64,000 nt of DNA from Neoceratodus forsteri (GCA_016271365.2 CM057454.1:1166182055-1166246054); one strand, 5' to 3'; shown: positions 10,640 to 22,289, counted from the first letter of the stretch. Numbers and translations are program-made. The notes: generated from the letters alone by a model not told the origin.

Positions 10640-12956
10640 CTGGCCAATGGAAAATCATGTACACAAATGCTCGCAGTCTGGGGAAACAAGATCCAAGACC
10701 TGCAGGCAACAATGACAGAGGCTAAACTGGACATAGTAGCCATTAGCGAGACATGGTTCAACAGTAAACACACTTGAGAAATTTCAGTACCCGGCTATGT
10801 ACTGTTCAAAAGAGACTGAGGTGCAAAAAGAGGGGGTGGAGTGGCCCTTTATGTCAATGAAAATATCAAAGCTACAGAAACTTAGAACACACATAAGGAG
10901 CCAGAAGAACTGTGGGTCACCCTGGAAACAGGAAATGGGACAGCCATATGAACTGGGGTTGTCTACAGGCCTCCAGACCAGGGGGAGGACAGAGAGACAT
11001 TACTGTTAGAAGATATGAAAAACATGACAGCTAAAAGGGAGGTTCTGATAATGGGATACTTCAACATGTCAGATACAGATTGGTCAATACCAGCAGGAAC
11101 ATCAGCCAGAACTAGACATATAGTGGATTCCCTATAGGGGGAGGGCCTCAGACAACTGGCACAACAACCCACAAGAGACTGGGCTATCCTAGATCTAGTA
11201 CTGATTAATGGGGAAAGGATCACAGATCTCCAGGTAGAAGGTCACCTGGGGGCCAGTGACCATCACGTGGTAAGGTTCAATTTGGCCACTAGAACTAAAT
11301 CCTCCCATTCCAAGGCAAACATATGGGACTTCAGAGGAGCTGACTTTGATAAGATGGCCAACAGAGTTAAGCTAGCCTTGGCAAGAAGAAAAACGGGTAA
11401 GGGGGTACAGGCAAAGTGGGCAAGCATTAAGGATGCAATACTTGTAGCAACATCCCATTGTGTTAGAGTGAAAGGCAAGAGCAAAAGAAGAAGGAAACCA
11501 CTTTGGTTCTCAAAAACAGTAGCAGAAAAGGTCAGAGCCAAAAGGTTGGCCTTCAGGAAATATAAGGGAATGCACCGGGACAAAGATAGGGAGGCATACC
11601 AAACTTCCCTAAGGGAAGCAGGGAAGGAAGTAAGGCAGACAAAGGCCCAAACTGATGAAACACTAGGACGAACAGTAAAAGAAGGTGACACGACTTTCTA
11701 TAGATACATTAATGAAAGGAGAAAGTCCAGAGGGGGTTTTGTTAAGATCAAAGGGGATATGGGGGAGTGTGAGGAAGAGAACCAAGGAAAAGTATCTATC
11801 CTAAATAGATACTTCTGCTCAATATTTATTGAGGAGAAGGTAGGGCGGGGCCCATGGCTCAGCACCATGGACACAGGGCGAGGGAGGTGTGCACTAGTCC
11901 CTTCACAAAAGAAAGGGTCCTACAACAGCTCGCTAAGCTCAGGGTGGACAAGGCAATGGAACCTGATGGCATACATCCCAGGGTACTAAAGGAGCCAAGG
12001 GTGGAACTAGCAGAGCCATTATCAGAACTGTTTAGTGAGTCTCTGAGCACAAGAGAAGTCTCAGAAGACTGGAGAAGGGCTCATGTGATTCCACTCCACA
12101 AGAGTGGTAGCAGGGAGGAGGCAGGGAGCTACAGACCAGTCAGTCTTACCTCAGTAATGGGAAAGATTATGGAGGCACTCCTTAAGGAAAGGATAGTGCA
12201 ACGCATGGAATCCATAGGAGCACAGGATCCAAGACAGCATATGTTTACAACTGGAAGGTCCTGTCAAACTAATCTCATAGATTTCTTTGACTGGGTAATC
12301 AGAGTGGTGGAACAAGGGGGAGCAGTTGATGTCACCTACCTTGACTTCAGCAAAGCTTTCAATACTGTTCCACATAGAAGATTAATAAGTTGGCTATGCT
12401 TGGGGTGGGTCAGACATTGGTCAACTGGGTGGCAAATTGGTTGACTGGTAGAAAACATAGAGTGGTGGTAAACGGTATTCAGTCAAAAGAGATGCAAGTC
12501 ACAATTGGGGTTCCTCAGGGATCAGTCCTGGGGCCAGTCCTCTTCAATATCTTCATCAATGACATTGCAGATGGACTGGAGGGTATGGTTTGTCTGTTTG
12601 CAGATGACACCAAGATCTGCAACAGAGCAGATGATCCAGATGGGGTGGGCAGAATGAGAAGAGATCTGGATAGACTGGCAAAATGGTCAGAAGAGTGGCA
12701 AATGGGGTTTAACGCGAAGAAGTGCAAGATCATGCACATAGGGAAGAGAAACCCTGAAGCCACCTATAGGTTGGGAGGGGAGATGCTGGCAATCATAAGG
12801 GAAGAAAGAGACTTGGGCATCATCATCATCACAGATGACCTGAAATCATCCAAGCAGAAGGTAAGACTAGAGGGATGTCGGGGTGTATTAGTAGGGGTAT
12901 CACAAGTCGTAAGAGGGAGGTTATAATCCATCTTTACAAGACACTGGTTAGGCCTC
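10640..12956 (+). pseudogene. CR1-clade LINE ORF2 pseudogene (copy 4)
   Basis: The most complete CR1 ORF2 in the window. The endonuclease begins YTNARSLGNKIQDLQ (about 10660), then IVAISETWF, GVALYVNENI, VVYRPPDQ and SDHHVVRF (about 11260). A basic linker (11267-11830) leads to RT blocks VDKAMEPDGIHPRVLK (about 11945), SYRPVSLTSVMGKIMEALL, TYLDFSKAF, GVPQGSVLGPVLFNIF and an intact FADDTK at 12597-12614. Single-base shifts and stops (for example after NSKHT near 10777, and around 12386) inactivate it. The C-terminal about 375 bp seen in other copies (KDID to DRHK) are missing. At that point a 30 bp palindrome (12961-12990) precedes the 3' UTR. Confidence 0.85.
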
Positions 12957-12960
12957 ATTT

Positions 12961-12990
12961 TTTCTACCTTATGAATTCATATGGTAGAAA
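12961..12990. repeat. 30 bp near-perfect palindrome at a LINE deletion
   Basis: The arms TTTCTACC and GGTAGAAA flank the perfect palindrome TATGAATTCATA; only one symmetric pair fails to match. It lies exactly where the copy 4 reading frame jumps from the LVRPH region to the 3' UTR. Confidence 0.85.
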
Positions 12991-13053
12991 AAATGGGCAG
13001 ACTCGATGGGCCTTGCGGTCCTTATCTGCCGTCAACTTATATGTTTCTATGTG
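12991..13053 (+). mobile_element. CR1 copy 4 3' UTR and tail
   Basis: GGGCAGACTCGATGGGCCTT, then CGGTCCTTATCTGCC and a terminal TATGTTTCTATG. This is the conserved CR1 3' end used for RT recognition. Copy 5 starts immediately downstream. Confidence 0.85.
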
Positions 13054-15714
13054 AAAGATGGCATAAAGGCCACAGATCCAGGAGGAACAAATTGGGGAGA
13101 GATATACTGTGGTTTAAGCTGGAAAGGAAAATGGGTCAGCCATCCACACAGGGGTGGTCTACAGTCAACCAGCCCAGGAGGAAGAAACAGATAGGGAGCT
13201 GATGCTAGACATCCAAAGCATTGCAGACAAGGGTGAGGTGGTGCTGGTTGGTGACTTCAGTATTCCAGACATGGACTGGAGCCTCCCAGCAGCAGCATCA
13301 ACCAGGGGCAGATTTATCCTGGGCTCCCTTCAAGGTGCCTCCCTCAAGCAACAGGTCATGGAACCAACTTGGCAGAAGGCAGTACTGGACCTTGTGCTTG
13401 CAAACAGGGACAGTGTGATGGGGGAAACAGTGGTGGAGCACCTGGGAAACAGTGACCACCAGTCAGTGTGGTTTGTAAGCACAGAAGGAGCAGAACCAAA
13501 CAGCACAAAAACATGTATTCTGGATTTTAGGGCATTAAAATTTGAGAAAATGGGGAGATGCTTGAAAGAGGCATTAATGGGAATGGGGCAGGAATCGGGG
13601 GTTGAGGAACAGTGGGCAATATTTAAAATGGGGATTACAAGAGCAACAGAATTATGCATTAAGCAGGTTAGGAAGGGACAGGGAAAAGGTAGAGGAGGCC
13701 ATTATGGTTTTCCAAGGAGGTAGCGGAGAAAGTGAAAGTCAAAAAGATTGTCTTCCTGCAGTACAAAAAGATGCAGGCAGAGGGGGATAGGAGAAGTACC
13801 AGGATAAGTAAAGAGACGCAGGGAGGTCAGTAAGAGAAGCCAAAGCTCAGACAGAAGAGCGTATCGCAAAAATCGGTGGGAAGAGGGGACAAAACCTCAT
13901 ACAGGTACAAAAGTGAAAAAAGAAAGGCAAAGGGGCAGGATAGTGACACTGACGGGGGAGGATGGGGGCTGCGTGGAGGATAACAATGGTAAAGCTGACA
14001 TACTGAACAGGTATTTCTGCTCTGTCATTATTGAGGTAGAGGAGGGTATTGGGCCTGAAGGGAGTACAAGGGGTGGGAACAGTGCAGAAATGGACACAAG
14101 TCCCTTTACACACAAAAGGGTCCTGAAGGAACTGGAAGGAATAAGAGCTGATAAAGCAATGGGGCCAGATGCGGTGTACCCCAGGGTCCTAAGAGAACTA
14201 AAAGGGGTGATGGCTGAACCTCTGGCAATCCTGTTTAACCAATCACTGGAAACAGAGGAGGTACCTAAAGACTGGAGGACAGTAGATGTAGTCCCCTATA
14301 CAAAAGCAGGAACAAAAAGGAAGCGGGGAACTACAAACCAGTCAGCCTGACCTCAGTAGTGGTGAAGATCATGGAAGTACGACTGAAGGAGACATTAATG
14401 GAACATCTGGTTGCCTTCGGATTACAGGACCCATGGCAGCATGGTTTCACCGGGGGAAGGTTATGTCAGACCAACCTCATTGAGTGTTTCAACTGGCTGA
14501 GAAGAGAGGTGGATCGGGGGGCAGTGGACTTGGCCTATCTGGACTTCAGCAAGGCCTTTTTCACTGTGCCACATAGAAGGCTATTAAACAAACTGAGCAA
14601 TATGGGAGTGGGCAAGACAGTAGTGTTGTGGGTAGGTAATTAGCTGGGTGGCAGGACACAGAGGGTGGTGGTAAATGGCTATCACTCCACAGAGGGAAGA
14701 GTGACCAGTGGGATACCATGGGGATCAGTGCTGGGACCGGTCCTATTCAATGTCTTCATCAGTGACATTGCGCAGGACCTAGAAGTCAGAATTTCCCTGT
14801 TCACTGATTACACAAAGCTCTGTAACAGAGTAGACATACCAGAGGGTGTAGACAGAATGAGGAGTGACCTGGAGAAGCTTGAAGAATGGTCAAGTGTTTG
14901 GCAGTTGAAATTCAATGCAAAGAAGTGCAAGATAATGCATATGGGGCATAAAAACCCTGGAACAACGTATCAGTTAGGTGTGAGGATATAGCATGCACCA
15001 AGCAGGAAAGGGATCTGGGGGTTATCATTTCTGATGACTTCAAGGTAGGGAAACAGTGCGACAAGGCAGCAAGTAAAGCAAATAGGATGCTGGGATGCAT
15101 AGGCATTGGTATAACCAGCAGGAAAAGGGACGTCATAATTTGAATATTCAAGACACTAGTGAGGCCCCATCTGGAGTACAGTGTTCAGTTCTGGAGACCT
15201 TACCTATGTAAGGACATAGGCAGGGTAGAGAGGGTTCAGAAGAGGGCAACAAAGATAGTACGTGGATTGCATCACAAGTCCTATGGGGACAGGTTGAATG
15301 ACCTGAATGTGTATTCCCTGGAGGAGAGGAGGGAGAGAGGGGATATAATAGACATACAAGTACCTTACAGGGAGGAACAGGGTACAGGAATACACTATTT
15401 TTAAGCGAAAAAGATGTTCCAGGACTAGAGGGTGAGGAAAGAAGTTGGAGAGACAGTGGTTCAGAGGAAACATGAGGAAGAATTTCTTCACAGAATGAGA
15501 GGTGGACAAGTGGAACACACTGCCAGAGGAAGTAGTGGGCTGAAACAATCACTGGATTTAAGAATGCATGGGATAGACATAAGGGAATTCTGGAGGTCAG
15601 GGGCAAGTAGCAATGGACTTCTAGGAAAACATAAAGTGAACTCACAAGCTCAGTTGGACAGACTGGGTGGGCTGTAGACCCATATCTGCTGACAATGTTT
15701 ATGTATCTATGTAG
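13054..15714 (+). pseudogene. CR1-clade LINE ORF2 pseudogene (copy 5)
   Basis: Truncated in the endonuclease (first recognisable block VKDGIKATDP). The 13154-13723 frame carries VVLVGDFSIPDMDWS and NSDHQSVWF, the endonuclease core. After a degraded linker, RT blocks follow at 13913-14350 (DKAMGPDAVYPRVLRE), 14359-14643 (HGFTGGRLCQTNLIE, LAYLDFSKAF) and 14665-14991 (GSVLGPVLFNVFISDI). The catalytic box near 14800 reads FTDYTK instead of FADDTK, so the second metal-binding Asp is lost. The C-terminal HLEYSVQFWRPYL block lies at 15159-15404, and the 3' UTR ends near 15714 with TTTATGTATCTATG. It is inactive. Confidence 0.85.
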
Positions 15715-15931
15715 CTCAGAGTGAGAAAGTGAAATGGTGTGCTTGCCTTTGAGCTCCACAAACTGCTTTCAAATGACCAACAAAGCTGTACGAGACTTGA
15801 AAGTCTCACCGAATAGTAGTCGACGAATAGTGAACTATTCAAGAAATTCATCTGAATATTCGGAAAGTCTACTGTTTATGGTACAGTATTGAAAAAATAC
15901 TATTCAGCCCATGCACAGCCCTAATGGCTTT

Positions 15932-16440
15932 CTTGAAAATTAGGGGTCAGAATTACCAAACTTGTGAGCGAGCATAGAAAAACATTTCAATGTACAATCG
16001 TAACTTTGTTGTTTTTCAATATTTTTCCTCCAGCTTTTCAGCATAACCTTTTAATGACCCTACCTCATGAACAAAGTGGAAAAAAAATTAAAAACCCAAT
16101 CAAAGCTTCTGGGATGGATTTGCATAATTTCAGCACCATTGTTTTTTTTTTGTTTTTTTGGGGGGGGCTAAAAAGATGAGGTTGAACATTTGGTGTAAGC
16201 ATGTTAAAAAATGACAAAGCTATGAATAATGCAGCGGCTGGTTCCAGCAGCAAGATATTATCTTTGATCAGTGAGTGGGGCTATGTTATGGACCTGTTGA
16301 GGTGAGGGAGGATGCAGAGATGGTGGTTGTAGATGCTGAGTTGAGTAACAGGTTGGGCAGGTTTGTGGGTCCTACTTGGGGGATTTCAGATCGCTGATGG
16401 ACCATTTTCTTTTTTGTAGGTGGGGGAAAAAAGATCAATA
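15932..16440. other. Unassigned AT-rich DNA
   Basis: No gene or repeat family recognised; includes a T-rich run near 16141-16160. Confidence 0.5.
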
Positions 16441-16442
16441 AT

Positions 16443-17640
16443 GAATGGTTTTCTTTATTGTAGAGGAACAGAAGCATACACTTGGGATTGGGCACCCAAG
16501 TGTCTGAAAAATCTTTGGCGGCACTGGGGTTGGGCACCCTGGTGCTGCCACAGTTAAGAAGGGAATGATGACCTGGACAGGAGGGGTAAGAGAAGCAGGG
16601 TTGGACTGGGATATGGGGGCCCACCTGGAAAAATCAACGGGGTGGGCTGAGGGTGACACACTTGCATCAGTATTATACCTTAATTTGATACTTGCACTGT
16701 GTTTGTATCTTACATTTACATACAGTAGTGCAAATGCCACATTTAATTAAAATGATGAATGCAAACATTTTCAGTGTTTAGAATGTAGCCAAGTATCCAA
16801 CAAGAGGGGACTCAACTGAAAATTCGTAGGTATCCAGGTGTGCCGGTCCGACACTAAGCAGTTTTGGGAGTAGGCACTCCACTCCATTTCAGTACATAGG
16901 TAGATAGACAGCTAGCTCAGCATTTAGCTAGATAGATAGCTAGCTAGACAGACAGACAGCTGGCGGTGCAGTGTGGGGAGGTGGATTGCTGATGGGCAGG
17001 GTTTTTTCAGGTAAAAAATTATCAATGATAGATTGTTATTCTTTATTGTAGGGGGACTGAAGCTGTCACTGGGGATTGGGAACCCCAGTGTTGGGAGGAT
17101 CTTCAGCAGCATAGGGGTGGGCACTCCAGTTCAGCCACAGATAGGAAGGATTCAGTTGACCCAGGGAGGCAAGAGAAGCGGTACCAGGGGTGAGCACCCC
17201 GCTCCACTTTGATCAGCAGGTAGGTAGCTACTTAGATAGACAGATAGATGGTGGTGTTCTGGGGGGGGGGCAGAACACAGATGGACTTTTTTGGGGGTAT
17301 AAAACATAAAAAGACCAATGAGAAATGGTTTTCTTTATTGAAGGGGGATAGAAGCTGAGACTGGAGATTGCGCATCCCAGTGTCAGGATAATCTTTGAGG
17401 GCACCATGATGGGCACCCTGATGCTGCCACATATGTTTAACAGGTGTGTGTGTGTTGGAGGGGGGTTCATATCAGTAAGGAACCATTTTTTTTTACAGGT
17501 TAGAAAAAAAGTTTAATGAGTAGCTGTTTTCTTTACTGCAGGGGGACAGAAACTGACACTGGGGATTGGGCACCCCGGTGTCAGGATGATCATTGGCACA
17601 CTGGGGATGGGCATCCTGCTGCCACTACATGTTTTCAGAA
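16443..17640. repeat. Irregular tandem repeat with CACTGGGG core
   Basis: Four units carry TTTCTTTATTGTAGGGGGA-like leaders (about 16449, 17038, 17332, 17529), followed by ACTGGGGATTGGGCACCCCA and, 30-50 bp later, a second GCAC...GGGGTGGGCACCC block and a GCTGCCACA box. Spacing is about 590, 295 and 195 bp, so the array has lost or gained internal pieces. GATA/TAGA-rich spacers lie at 16893-16962 and 17219-17254. The same core occurs at 1-240. Not coding. Confidence 0.65.
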
Positions 17641-17789
17641 GGGTGGCATGCAACCCGAAGGGGAGGGGGCAAGAGCAGTGGTATGGCACCCAGACCTGGT
17701 TATTTAAAAAAAAAAAGGGGGGCGGGCAACCTGCTCCACTTAACGCTAACAAAAAATAATTTATGGATGGATAGATAGAAGGCCCTAGA

Positions 17790-18210
17790 CAGTTCTTTCA
17801 TAAGATCACATGAAAGAGCAACGGTTATTTTACTTGACCTTGTGAAAGAACTTAAGAAAAATATAAATGTCCCCCCCCCCTTCTTTTTGTGACCTGACCT
17901 TACCTTCTTTCATGAGACATGAAAGAAGGAAGCATCTCAGCTCATGATAGAAGATGGTGGACTTAGTTTTTTCCCAACACAATGTTCTTTCATGAGCTGA
18001 CCATTCACAAAAGGACTCACGAAAGTAGAATATTGGCTCATGAAACCTGATGGTGGACTTATTTTCTTTTCTTAGTGTTTTTGTGAATCGAGATTCTTCT
18101 TTCATGAGGTTTGACTTGGTCAGGAAACGAGGAGGTCAGCTCATGAAGGAACAGTGGAGGAAAAAGCTGAGTCCACCATCTTCTTTCATGGGCTGAGATT
18201 CTTGTTTTGT
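17790..18210. repeat. Foldback repeat cluster (TTCTTTCATGAG motif)
   Basis: About 46 bp at 17929-17975 (CTCAGCTCATGATAGAAGAT then GGTGGACTTAG) is matched inverted at 18160-18206. A third, partial copy sits at 18034-18065. Small palindromes such as CTTTCATGAGACATGAAAG (about 17910) occur within. This is hairpin-forming, non-coding DNA. Confidence 0.65.
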
Positions 18211-18429
18211 AAGCCCTGTGAAACAAGAATTTTGGCTAATGAAGCAAGCCTCTGTGAGGATTTTAGGGATGTCCAAAAAACATATTTTGGGGCATTTTTT
18301 CAAAAAACAAACCCCAGGATAGAGCTAAGTGAGTATGTTAGCTAGATGCATGTGTTTATTTTTCTAAAAGGCATAATTATTATGGATTTTGACTTAAGAA
18401 AGACAGAAACAAGATGGCTGGAGACCCCA

Positions 18430-18955
18430 TTTCAGCAAGGACATAGACAGGATGGAGGCTGTCCAGAGAAGGGCAACTAAAATAATACAGGGTCTTCACC
18501 AGAAGAGACATGAAGAGAGATTAAAGGAGCTTAATATGTATACCCTTGAGGAGAGGAGGGAGAGGGGGGACATGATAGAAACTTTCAGGTACCTCAAGGA
18601 ACTCAACAGAGTCCAAGAGGGTAGCATCTTTTAGGAAAAGAGATATGCAAGAGCAAGGGGGCACAATTTGAAGATGGAGGGGCAGCTCAAAGGTAATGTG
18701 AGGAAGTATTTTTTCACGTAGAGGGTTGTGGGTACATGGAACAGCCTTCTGAGGAGGCAGTGGAGTCAAAAACAGTGGGGGAATTCAAGAATGCATGGGA
18801 CAGACATAAGGCAATTCTAGTGGTGGGGGTAGGAAGAAATAGTCTGTTGGTTAACTAGGATCTACAACTTATCCACTAGGTAGAGAAATGGGCAGACTAG
18901 GTGGGCCAAGCGGTCCTTATCTGCCATCAAATTCTGTGTTTCTGTGTTTCTATGG
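18430..18955 (+). mobile_element. CR1-clade LINE 3' fragment (copy 6 by position)
   Basis: Encodes the C-terminal CR1 blocks (DIDRMEAVQRRATKIIQGLH, ERLKELNMYTLEERRERGDM) followed by the 3' UTR GGTGGGCCAAGCGGTCCTTA and a TTCTGTGTTTCTATG tail. Several stops (for example after GSIF near 18634) and small deletions. It is closely similar in its 3' UTR to the fragment at 2730-3330, so the two probably belong to one subfamily. Confidence 0.85.
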
Positions 18956-19849
18956 CTGCCATACAAAGGAAGTTTTTTGTTTGTTTGTTTTTTTTTTCAT
19001 CATGGAAGAATAAATTCAGCTCTCAAAAGAAAATTCTTCTTACATGAGAAGGACATTCTTCTTTCATTTCAAACATCTGTGACAGGCTCTACTCAGAACC
19101 GAAATTTAAAATCTTATTATTCTGGAACAGATTCATATTTTTTTTTCAATAAATCAATGAAAAGCACCATTGTAGGGCAAGACCTTTCTACCATGAACAT
19201 TTTAGAACAAACCTCCTTAGCTGGGCTGTAGGTGAGAGAAAGAGAAAAGAAAAAAATGTTTTCCCCTCTACTGTTCTGTACATCTAAATGGAATTAAACT
19301 TTTTTTAAATCCAGAGAGCTTGACCCACAGACAATGCACGCAAAATTTTGTACAATTCCACAGACTGGGACCAAAGCTATTAAAGTTCAAAGTTAGACAT
19401 TTAACATTAAACACCATACTCAGCCCTATCTAAAAGGGTGCTGTGGCACCCCATGACATCAATATTGCTTTTTATATTACAGCTGGAGCAACATCTGTGT
19501 GGGAAACCAAAGTGAATGTTTTTCATACGTGCATTCTGCCAGATAGCAGTAACGAAAACAGCACTCAGAAGCACCTAGATTGTTGAGCAAAGTGTTTAAT
19601 GAGTTTTTGCTGGGTCTTGCATGTGCATTAAATTTTTTGTTCGGTATCTGCTGCAGTACCCACTCTCTTTATCTCTGGGTTTGTGTGCACCATTTTTGTG
19701 TTTGTAAGGATCTCGTTCTTTGTGGTTGCACCTTGACCATCACAGTAGTGCAGCTGGCTCCTGTGGGTGTTGTGTAGGATAGCACCCTGTGTATTTAATC
19801 AGCATCTCTCCCATTTCTTTGTCGATATTAGTATCCTTCACAAAATAAT
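18956..19849. other. Unassigned AT-rich DNA
   Basis: No recognisable gene or repeat family. T-rich tracts at about 18972-18998 and 19137-19150. Confidence 0.5.
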
Positions 19850-20250
19850 CGGTTTTGGCTGATGGAGACAGTGGTTGGAAGGATGAATTATGATTGCTGC
19901 TACAGTTGACAGGGATAGGCAGAGAGGCTACAGGGACAGCAGGCACTGGGTGATGGAGAAGAAAGTAGTCACCAACTTCTGGCTGATGCAGAAAGTTGTA
20001 GGAAGGTAAACAAAGTTTTGGGTGCTGTTGCAGGAGTAGCTGTATGAGGGGGTAGGGTAGAGAGGCAGTAGGGAGTGCAGGCATTGAGTGGGGTGGAGTG
20101 GTTAGCCAGTGATTTCTGTCTGGTATGAAGTGGTGTTGGGAGAATGAGCAGAGTACAGGGTACTGCATGCTTCAGTTGCAGGATGGGCTGGGTGATGGGG
20201 TTAGGGAAGTGAGGCTGCAGACAGAGAGAAGGCATTGAGCGGTGGGGGAA
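19850..20250. repeat. Degenerate tandem repeat, about 145 bp period
   Basis: Three blocks begin GGATAGGCAGAGAGGCTACA (about 19911), GGGTAGGGTAGAGAGGCAGT (about 20050) and GGGTTAGGGAAGTGAGGCTG (about 20199), and share downstream GCAGGCA or GAAGGCATTGAG elements. It lies directly beside an antisense CR1 tail. Confidence 0.5.
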
Positions 20251-20585
20251 GAACAGAAACATAGAGAATCATGGCAGAAAAAGACTGACTATCCATCTAG
20301 TCTGCCGAGTTTTCCCTGTCTGCCCCAGGACCTATTGTCCGTACAGGCCTTTATCAGTCAGTCCACCCCCCTGCTCCCCTCCATAGTACTGCTGACCTGA
20401 GCAACCATCCAACCCTTTCCTCTGTCCCAGCTACAGTTGAAACCTTTTATGGTCCTGATGCCCACCACCTCTGCTGGCAGACTGTTACACGACCCCATCA
20501 TCTTTCCATAAAATAAAACTTATTCACATCCATCTTAAACATTCGTTCTGCTGGTTTCCATGTGTACCCTTAGTTTTGTGACTCA
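20251..20585 (-). mobile_element. Older CR1-clade LINE 3' end, antisense
   Basis: Reading leftwards (minus strand), the end of a CR1 coding region (a WKDDG, SASRGGG, KRFQL remnant) leads to a 3' UTR whose complement contains AGTCTGCCGAGTTTTCCC and ends GAAACATAGAGAA at 20251, the antisense form of the TTCTATG tail. It is more diverged than copies 1-5 and belongs to a different subfamily. Confidence 0.75.
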
Positions 20586-20621
20586 GTACTGCTGTTAAAT
20601 AGTTCCCCACAGTTCACATTG

Positions 20622-20884
20622 CAGGGTATTAAATAGTTGGTATAGCATAGCAAGATGCTACGCGAAACAGGGTAATGCTAACCATTTCCACAAATGCGTA
20701 GCAGTGGACTACTATCCATTTTTAAAAGGGGTCCATGCAACAGTGGACAGAATTATTAAGAATATACATAATTTCTTTAAATTTGCTTACCATTGTGTGC
20801 CAAGTGCTTTGCATTTTCACAGCTGATTAGCCCTTTCATGCATAAAGCTGCTAATCAGTTTTTTTCGCCTTATTTAATACCCTG
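20622..20884. mobile_element. Small TIR element (MITE) with 5 bp duplication
   Basis: The termini CAGGGTATTAAATA (20622) and TATTTAATACCCTG (ending 20884) are perfect inverted repeats. They are flanked by direct repeats CATTG at 20617-20621 and 20885-20889. At 263 bp and without coding capacity it fits a MITE; CAGGG-type termini are common in hAT-like families, but a 5 bp duplication leaves the superfamily open. Confidence 0.75.
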
Positions 20885-20999
20885 CATTGTTTCTTCTCTT
20901 CAGAAATGTGAAGGTCTTTGTCAGATTCCCCCACACACCTAGTCTCCATTGTGTATGTGTTCAGGGCCTTCAGACAGTCTTCGTAAGATCTGCCCAGTT

Positions 21000-22268
21000 G
21001 ACCCTGAATCAATAATGCTCACCAGGTTGAAGGCCTCTGGACTCTGCCTGGGAGTCTTACTTTGGTTTTCCTCCTACCTGTCCTCCAGGTTGCAGTGTGT
21101 TAAAGTGGGTGATTTTTGTTCGGATTATGCTTTGGTTAATAAGGGTCTACCGCAGGGGTCTGTACTTGGTCCTCTTTTGTTTCTTATCCATGTTAGTGAT
21201 TTACCCAAAACCGTTTCTCTTGGTTCAGATATTTTGTTGTATGCTGATGATACTATTATCTATTCACAAAACAAAGATCTACTGGTGGCATTAGACTCTT
21301 TGCAGAGTAATTTTGGTGCCATCCAGTGTTCTTTGTTTAAATTACATTTGATGCTAAATGTGAAAAAACTCGATGGGTATTGTTCCCTGGTAGGCATAGG
21401 AAGGTGAACCATGGCACTGGCCTAAAGGCCTTGGATGGAATCGATATATGTAGAGTCTTTTTGTATAAATACCTTGGAATAATTCTAGATGAGTTTATGA
21501 AATTTGATCTGCATGTCCATATGCTCTCTACTAAACTGAAAAATTTATCTTTTTTTGACAGAAACAAATCATGTTTTAGTCAGGTTATACGTAAAAAAAA
21601 CTAGTTACTTCATTGTTTTTGTCACTGGCTGATTATGGTGATTTCATACATATGAAAGCCTCTGTGACTATATTGAGACCCTTGGATAGTTTATATTATA
21701 GTGCCCTGAGATTTGTCTCAGGTCTGCCTTGGTCAACCCATCACTGCACTTCATATTCTGCTGTAGGTTTACAGTCACTATCTCAACATAGACAGACTCA
21801 TTGATTATTATTTGTTTATAAATTGGTTCTATGTAAAGTTCCTTTTTAGTCAAGATTTAGTACACAGAAAGAAACAGAGTAACTACATTCTACATTACTC
21901 CGTCCAATCTTCCCCAGTTTACCTTGTCTAATTTTAGAAATAGATATGGTGGTTTTAAACTAGCTGTTACAAAATTCCTCTCCCTGGGTTGCCCTTCAAA
22001 AAAAAGCTTAAATTGTCATTATTGATTCCCTTTGCATGTTTTAAGCAATTATTACAAAAAACTGACTCATAACTGTACCCGTTTTTCTTGAATTTATTGC
22101 TCTGCACCCCTACTTATTCCTGATATATTTATTGAATTTTTTTATTTTATACTGTTGTTTGTATGAATATATATTTTTTAATTTTGTATTGTCAGTATAT
22201 GTTGGATGCTATTGTAAAAGAGAGCTCGCTCTCAATTTGCTTTCCAATAAAATTGAAATTGAATTGAA
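21000..22268 (+). pseudogene. L2-clade LINE RT pseudogene, 3' portion
   Basis: A frame from about 20950 to 21407 encodes L2-type RT: WFSSYLSSRLQCVKVGD, then LPQGSVLGPLLFLI and LLYADDTIIYS with intact YADD (about 21239-21250). Further blocks (KYLGIILDEFMKF) lie in other frames near 21470. The 3' end carries CCAATAAAATTGAAATTGAA, a short-period tail ending about 22268 that resembles the microsatellite-like tails of L2 relatives. It is 5'-truncated and frameshifted. Its product would be the reverse transcriptase for L2 retrotransposition. Confidence 0.8.
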
Positions 22269-22289
22269 TCATATTGGTCACTGTATATT

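Larger units (their letters stand above)
6083..15923. mobile_element. Candidate hAT-type element framing 9.8 kb
   Basis: The left end TAGGGCTGTGCAAATA (6083) and right end TGCACAGCCCTA (ending 15923) are inverted copies. Both are followed inward by clusters of TATTC/GAATA motifs (for example TGAATATTCAGCTGAATATT near 6108). The octamers outside, ATGACTAT (6075-6082) and ATGGCTTT (15924-15931), match at 6 of 8 bases, as expected for an old 8 bp hAT duplication. The interior holds an LTR-like block, microsatellites and three CR1 copies, so it would have grown by later insertions. No transposase is recognised inside. Alternatively the two ends are separate, fortuitously opposed copies of one MITE family. 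Confidence 0.45.

Noticed and set aside
15148..15759. 203-residue minus-strand frame
   Set aside because: Antisense shadow of the CR1 C-terminal coding region and 3' UTR.
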